A stretch of DNA of 64,000 nucleotides from positions 137,615,437-137,679,436 of the forward strand of contig OV884011.1 in NCBI GenBank assembly GCA_930367205.1, in the 5' to 3' direction. Below the pieces are notes generated by a model that was not told the origin of the DNA, searched no databases, and was given only the letters and a program-made list of their open reading frames with translations. Below, piece after piece: positions 61,071-64,000 of the stretch; position 1 is the first letter of the stretch, and every line of letters begins with the position of its first letter. This stretch comes from Acanthosoma haemorrhoidale. Its lineage: Eukaryota; Arthropoda; Insecta; Hemiptera; Acanthosomatidae. A program made the position numbers and the translations under genes.

Positions 61071-64000
61071 ACCAATATATCTTCGTTCTTTCAGAAAAGC
61101 TCTATTTTCAAACGGGTACGGGCGTCTTTTCACGGGGACGTCAAATGTCTTTTGTCTCTGTTGCGTATAAATTATCAAATTTATCATTTACCATGATCTT
61201 CTAATATATCAGGACCAGTTGTGGTCTTTAGTTTGATGCCTCAATACAGAAGTATTAATATTTATAACAAAGTGATTGATTAAAGACCCTAATTTTATTT
61301 TAAAAAGTATAATAGTACTACGCTTGATGTTCGACTTTTTTGTTGTCCGCCATAGCTCTATTTAGTATGTTCAGATTATCCAAAAGATTGGCTTAAGTAT
61401 AACTTTGTAGATTAGTAATTTATTTTCTATTGAGAGATGGGATGCCCTTTGAAGTAGTCTGTCCAGTTGTGCAAAGCGTCTGTTTAGTTCTTGCCTTTTT
61501 AGCCTCGTATGTGGGTGCCAGGTGGGTCGTTTGTCGAGATGGAAGCCTACATACCGTACTGCCTCGCATACAGTAAGAGAAAAGGAATTAAACTAAACTA
61601 GTGGACAAGACTTGTGACAGGGGTGAAGGTAATGTGGGGACATTTTGCTTCATTAACTTTGATTCGCATTGGTTGCACCAATGATCGATCTCCTCAAGGT
61701 GTTTTTGAAGGTTATGGGATGCTATGTCGGGGTCTGGGTGGGATGACAAGACTGCAGTGTAATCTGCAAATGTGGCCAAGAAGGTATTGGGGGTGGATCA
61801 TCAGCGGTGTATAGGTTTTAGAGGATGGGGCCCAGGACACTGCCTTGTGGAACTACTGCTTTTATGGGATGGTTGTTGGAATATTCTAAACCACAACGTA
61901 CTTGTAAGAAGCGGTTTGAAAGGTAGGATGTAGGATCAGGAAAAGGGTCCGTGTTAAATATTTTTTGAGCTTGTAGATCAAACCTGCGTGCCAAACCCTG
62001 TCAAAAGCTTGAGCTATATGAAGAAAGGCAGCAATACTGTTTGGTTTCAAGGGCTGAGGAGATGTGATAAACGTGAAGGGCTTGTTGAGCAATGGAATAT
62101 CGGTGACGGTAACCAAACTGGTGCATAGGAAAAAGACTTTTGAATTCAACAATTGGAAGTAGACGTTTTAATAGGAGTTTCTCAAATATTTTTGAAAGGA
62201 TAGGGAGTAGGCTAATTGGACGGTAAGATGAAGAGATGAGAAATTGAACAAATATCTCTACGTTGTCAAAGCTTTGCACTATTGGCTATTGCAGCCAACT
62301 GAAATCGCTACATATGATTTATTTAATGATTGGATTAAGGTATTTAACTTTAAACCCCGCTTAGGATGATTGGGAAATATTTATTTTTTAATTAGTAACT
62401 TTTTTAGCAGTGACCATCTATTATTTTCTAAAGAGCTGCTTAAATTTTTAGGATACGCTCATCAATAATTATAAGTGCCACACTGCGTAGACTGCTTCAA
62501 AAATATCACATATTGTGAACTTGTTGTTAGTGAATTTGTATAATTACAGTTTGAGCAAAATAAAACACAAATTGTGTATAACATACATTTGAACCCCTAA
62601 ACAAAATTGTAGAAAAATGTAAATATTTGTTAATAACGAGTATTCAATTAACAAATTACACTAGGTCATGTTTTATGGTGATGTCAATTCTCATGACTCT
62701 AGGTGAACCAGGGGATTCAAAAAGACGGGCAGACATACTGACTGATATCCAAAAGAAAACATAAAGGCTTCTGATGGTTTTGAAGACAAAAAAAAAAAGA
62801 AAAAAATAGAAAAAACGAAATCTAAAAAGATGTAGGGAAGTCCAGGACGAAATCGGTGAAGTACAGTGCAACAAAATTACAGTCCAGTGAAATTAGGGAA
62901 AACAGCCCTAACTTGGACGAATCTCATAAAACAAAATTATTCAGTAGTAAGGGTAGTAGTTTCCCTCGTTGGAGTAGGGGATGGAGGAAAGGTGATTTGT
63001 CTTCCTCTTTTTGTGAGTACTTGAAAAACTGTGAGGTTTAACGTTAAAATATTATATACTAATTACTTATTTTGGTACTGAAATTGAAACATAGCAACCA
63101 GTACTTTATACATAATAAACGTAATCAGTTATAATTTACATTAATTGCATGCTTGAAATGTCAATAAGAAATATACCTGTGGTTTATAGTTTTACGAACT
63201 ACTCATTTCTTGTTATGGAATACACCAAGAGTACGTATGCGTCATCCCTCCCTTATCAGTAATATAAATGACACATCGGTAACTTAGCGGTAACTAACAG
63301 CTTAGCGGTTATCTAAGCCTTTTTTCTTTCCTCCTTAACTCGTATCAGGGTTTGAAAGAGCTTTCTATGTACTTTAAGTGTGTACTCTTCTTCAACTATT
63401 ACTTTTCTCCCGGAACCTGAAGTGGAAAACTATACCGGAAAAGGTGAAGGGAAACCTATAACAGGTCTATTTTTTTTGTATCTTTAAAATAATTTCTAAA
63501 TTTACTCTATAACAAAGAAAAGAAGAGAAGCGGGCTTTATATCACCGGATACTACTTGAACCGACCAGTGGTGAAGGACAGAAACCAGTTCAATGCACTG
63601 TTTGAAAAATTAAGATTCTATATTAAAAAGGAAAATTGAATGGTCTTGTGTATTTCATGGACATATGGGCAACTCCAACCTTGGCTGAGAAAATTTTAAA
63701 GCGAATGTTATTCCGCCATTATTCCTTGAACTAGGTAAAAACCCTGTATATATGTCACCCTCCCTTGTCATCAATTGCAATGCCAGATGAATGAATAGAT
63801 GACAAGGGTTTGAAGGAAAGAGGTGTTTATTCAAAATTACTGCTCATGTCAATAAACTGGCTCACTGGAGAGCCAACACGATATCCCACGCTCTCGTTCC
63901 TATTGGGGATTTAGCAAAGGTGTCTGGCCTAAAATTTAAACGGTGCGATTAAAAAACTCGACCTTACTGAACTAACGGTTCACAAATATTAGATTGAAAA
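61071..64000. repeat. Tandem unit, copy 4 (partial)
   Basis: The unit starts with the alternative 111-bp block and carries A at 61364 like copy 3, then continues with the RT fragment and the left non-coding part. The window ends before the TATA segment and gypsy element. Confidence 0.95.
61322..62252 (-). pseudogene. LINE family A RT fragment inside unit copy 4
   Basis: It is identical in peptide sequence to the fragments in copies 1-3, FADY lesion included. Confidence 0.75.

Larger units (their letters stand above)
28110..64000. repeat. Tandem array of about 11-kb units, 3.3 copies, running off the window
   Basis: Every landmark recurs at a spacing of 10,986 bp (copy 1 to 2, 2 to 3 up to the TA tract) or 10,990 bp (after the longer TA tract of copy 3). 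Homology begins at 28110: upstream of it copy 1 has unique DNA, whereas the equivalent site in copy 2 (39095) is preceded by the unit's own right end, TATATAACAG. All copies are head to tail. The array has no visible right end. All mobile element copies inside it were multiplied with the unit, not by transposition. Confidence 0.95.

Noticed and set aside
28110..64000. CRISPR array, rDNA repeat or telomeric repeat as an explanation of the tandem array
   Set aside because: Units are 11 kb, contain no rRNA-like sequence, no short spaced repeats and no TTAGG-type telomere motif.

Overview
The window is AT-rich eukaryotic DNA without a single recognisable intact host gene. It has no operons or bacterial signals. 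The repeats are those of an animal genome, most likely an arthropod: Jockey-clade LINEs, a Ty3/gypsy LTR element whose primer-binding site matches animal tRNA-Phe, remnants of PIF/Harbinger, Tc1 and Transib/RAG1-like DNA transposons, poly(A) tails, and long GA and TA microsatellites. I cannot name the species.

Positions 1-28109 are single-copy accessory DNA seeded with dead mobile elements. They include a Harbinger transposase remnant (3172-3490) and two LINE families. Family A is Jockey-like with a hairpin near its 3' end; its pieces lie at 4624-4835, 14370-17020, 17356-17825 and, on the minus strand, 20158-20320. Family B is represented by C-terminal pieces at 7083-7809, 9191-9600, 19276-19740 and 21790-23003, all on the plus strand. 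A (GA)n microsatellite lies at 10645-10802 and a Tc1 transposase fragment at 19779-19982. The best-preserved protein in the window is the 264-residue reverse-transcriptase C-terminus at 21856-22650.

The most interesting object is a 2.6-kb element at 24124-26727. Its two ends are inverted copies of CACAGTGGGGCA, so each begins with the heptamer used by RAG recombination signals. In the left end a 12-nt spacer is followed by a sequence matching the RAG nonamer at 8 of 9 positions. In the right end a 22- or 23-nt spacer is followed by an A-rich nonamer-like sequence. Between the ends is a broken gene whose pieces, in order, resemble the RAG1/Transib transposase family. This looks like a fossil Transib-type transposon with V(D)J-like 12/23 asymmetry.

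From 28110 to the window end the sequence is a head-to-tail tandem array with a unit of 10,986 bp (10,990 bp in the third copy), present 3.3 times and running off the right edge. Copies are nearly identical: I found three single-base differences, one 4-bp change in a TA tract, and one 111-bp block that differs completely between copies 1-2 and copies 3-4 while keeping the same length. Each unit carries an inverted family A reverse-transcriptase fragment, a GC-rich segment with a TATA box, a hammerhead-like motif, and a 3.7-kb gypsy element inserted in a TA microsatellite, with LTRs, tRNA-Phe primer site, broken gag-pol and no recognisable integrase. The two LTRs differ at 7 of 178 aligned positions while whole units hardly differ, so the insertion is much older than the tandem amplification. 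Amplification could be real and very recent, or an assembly product.
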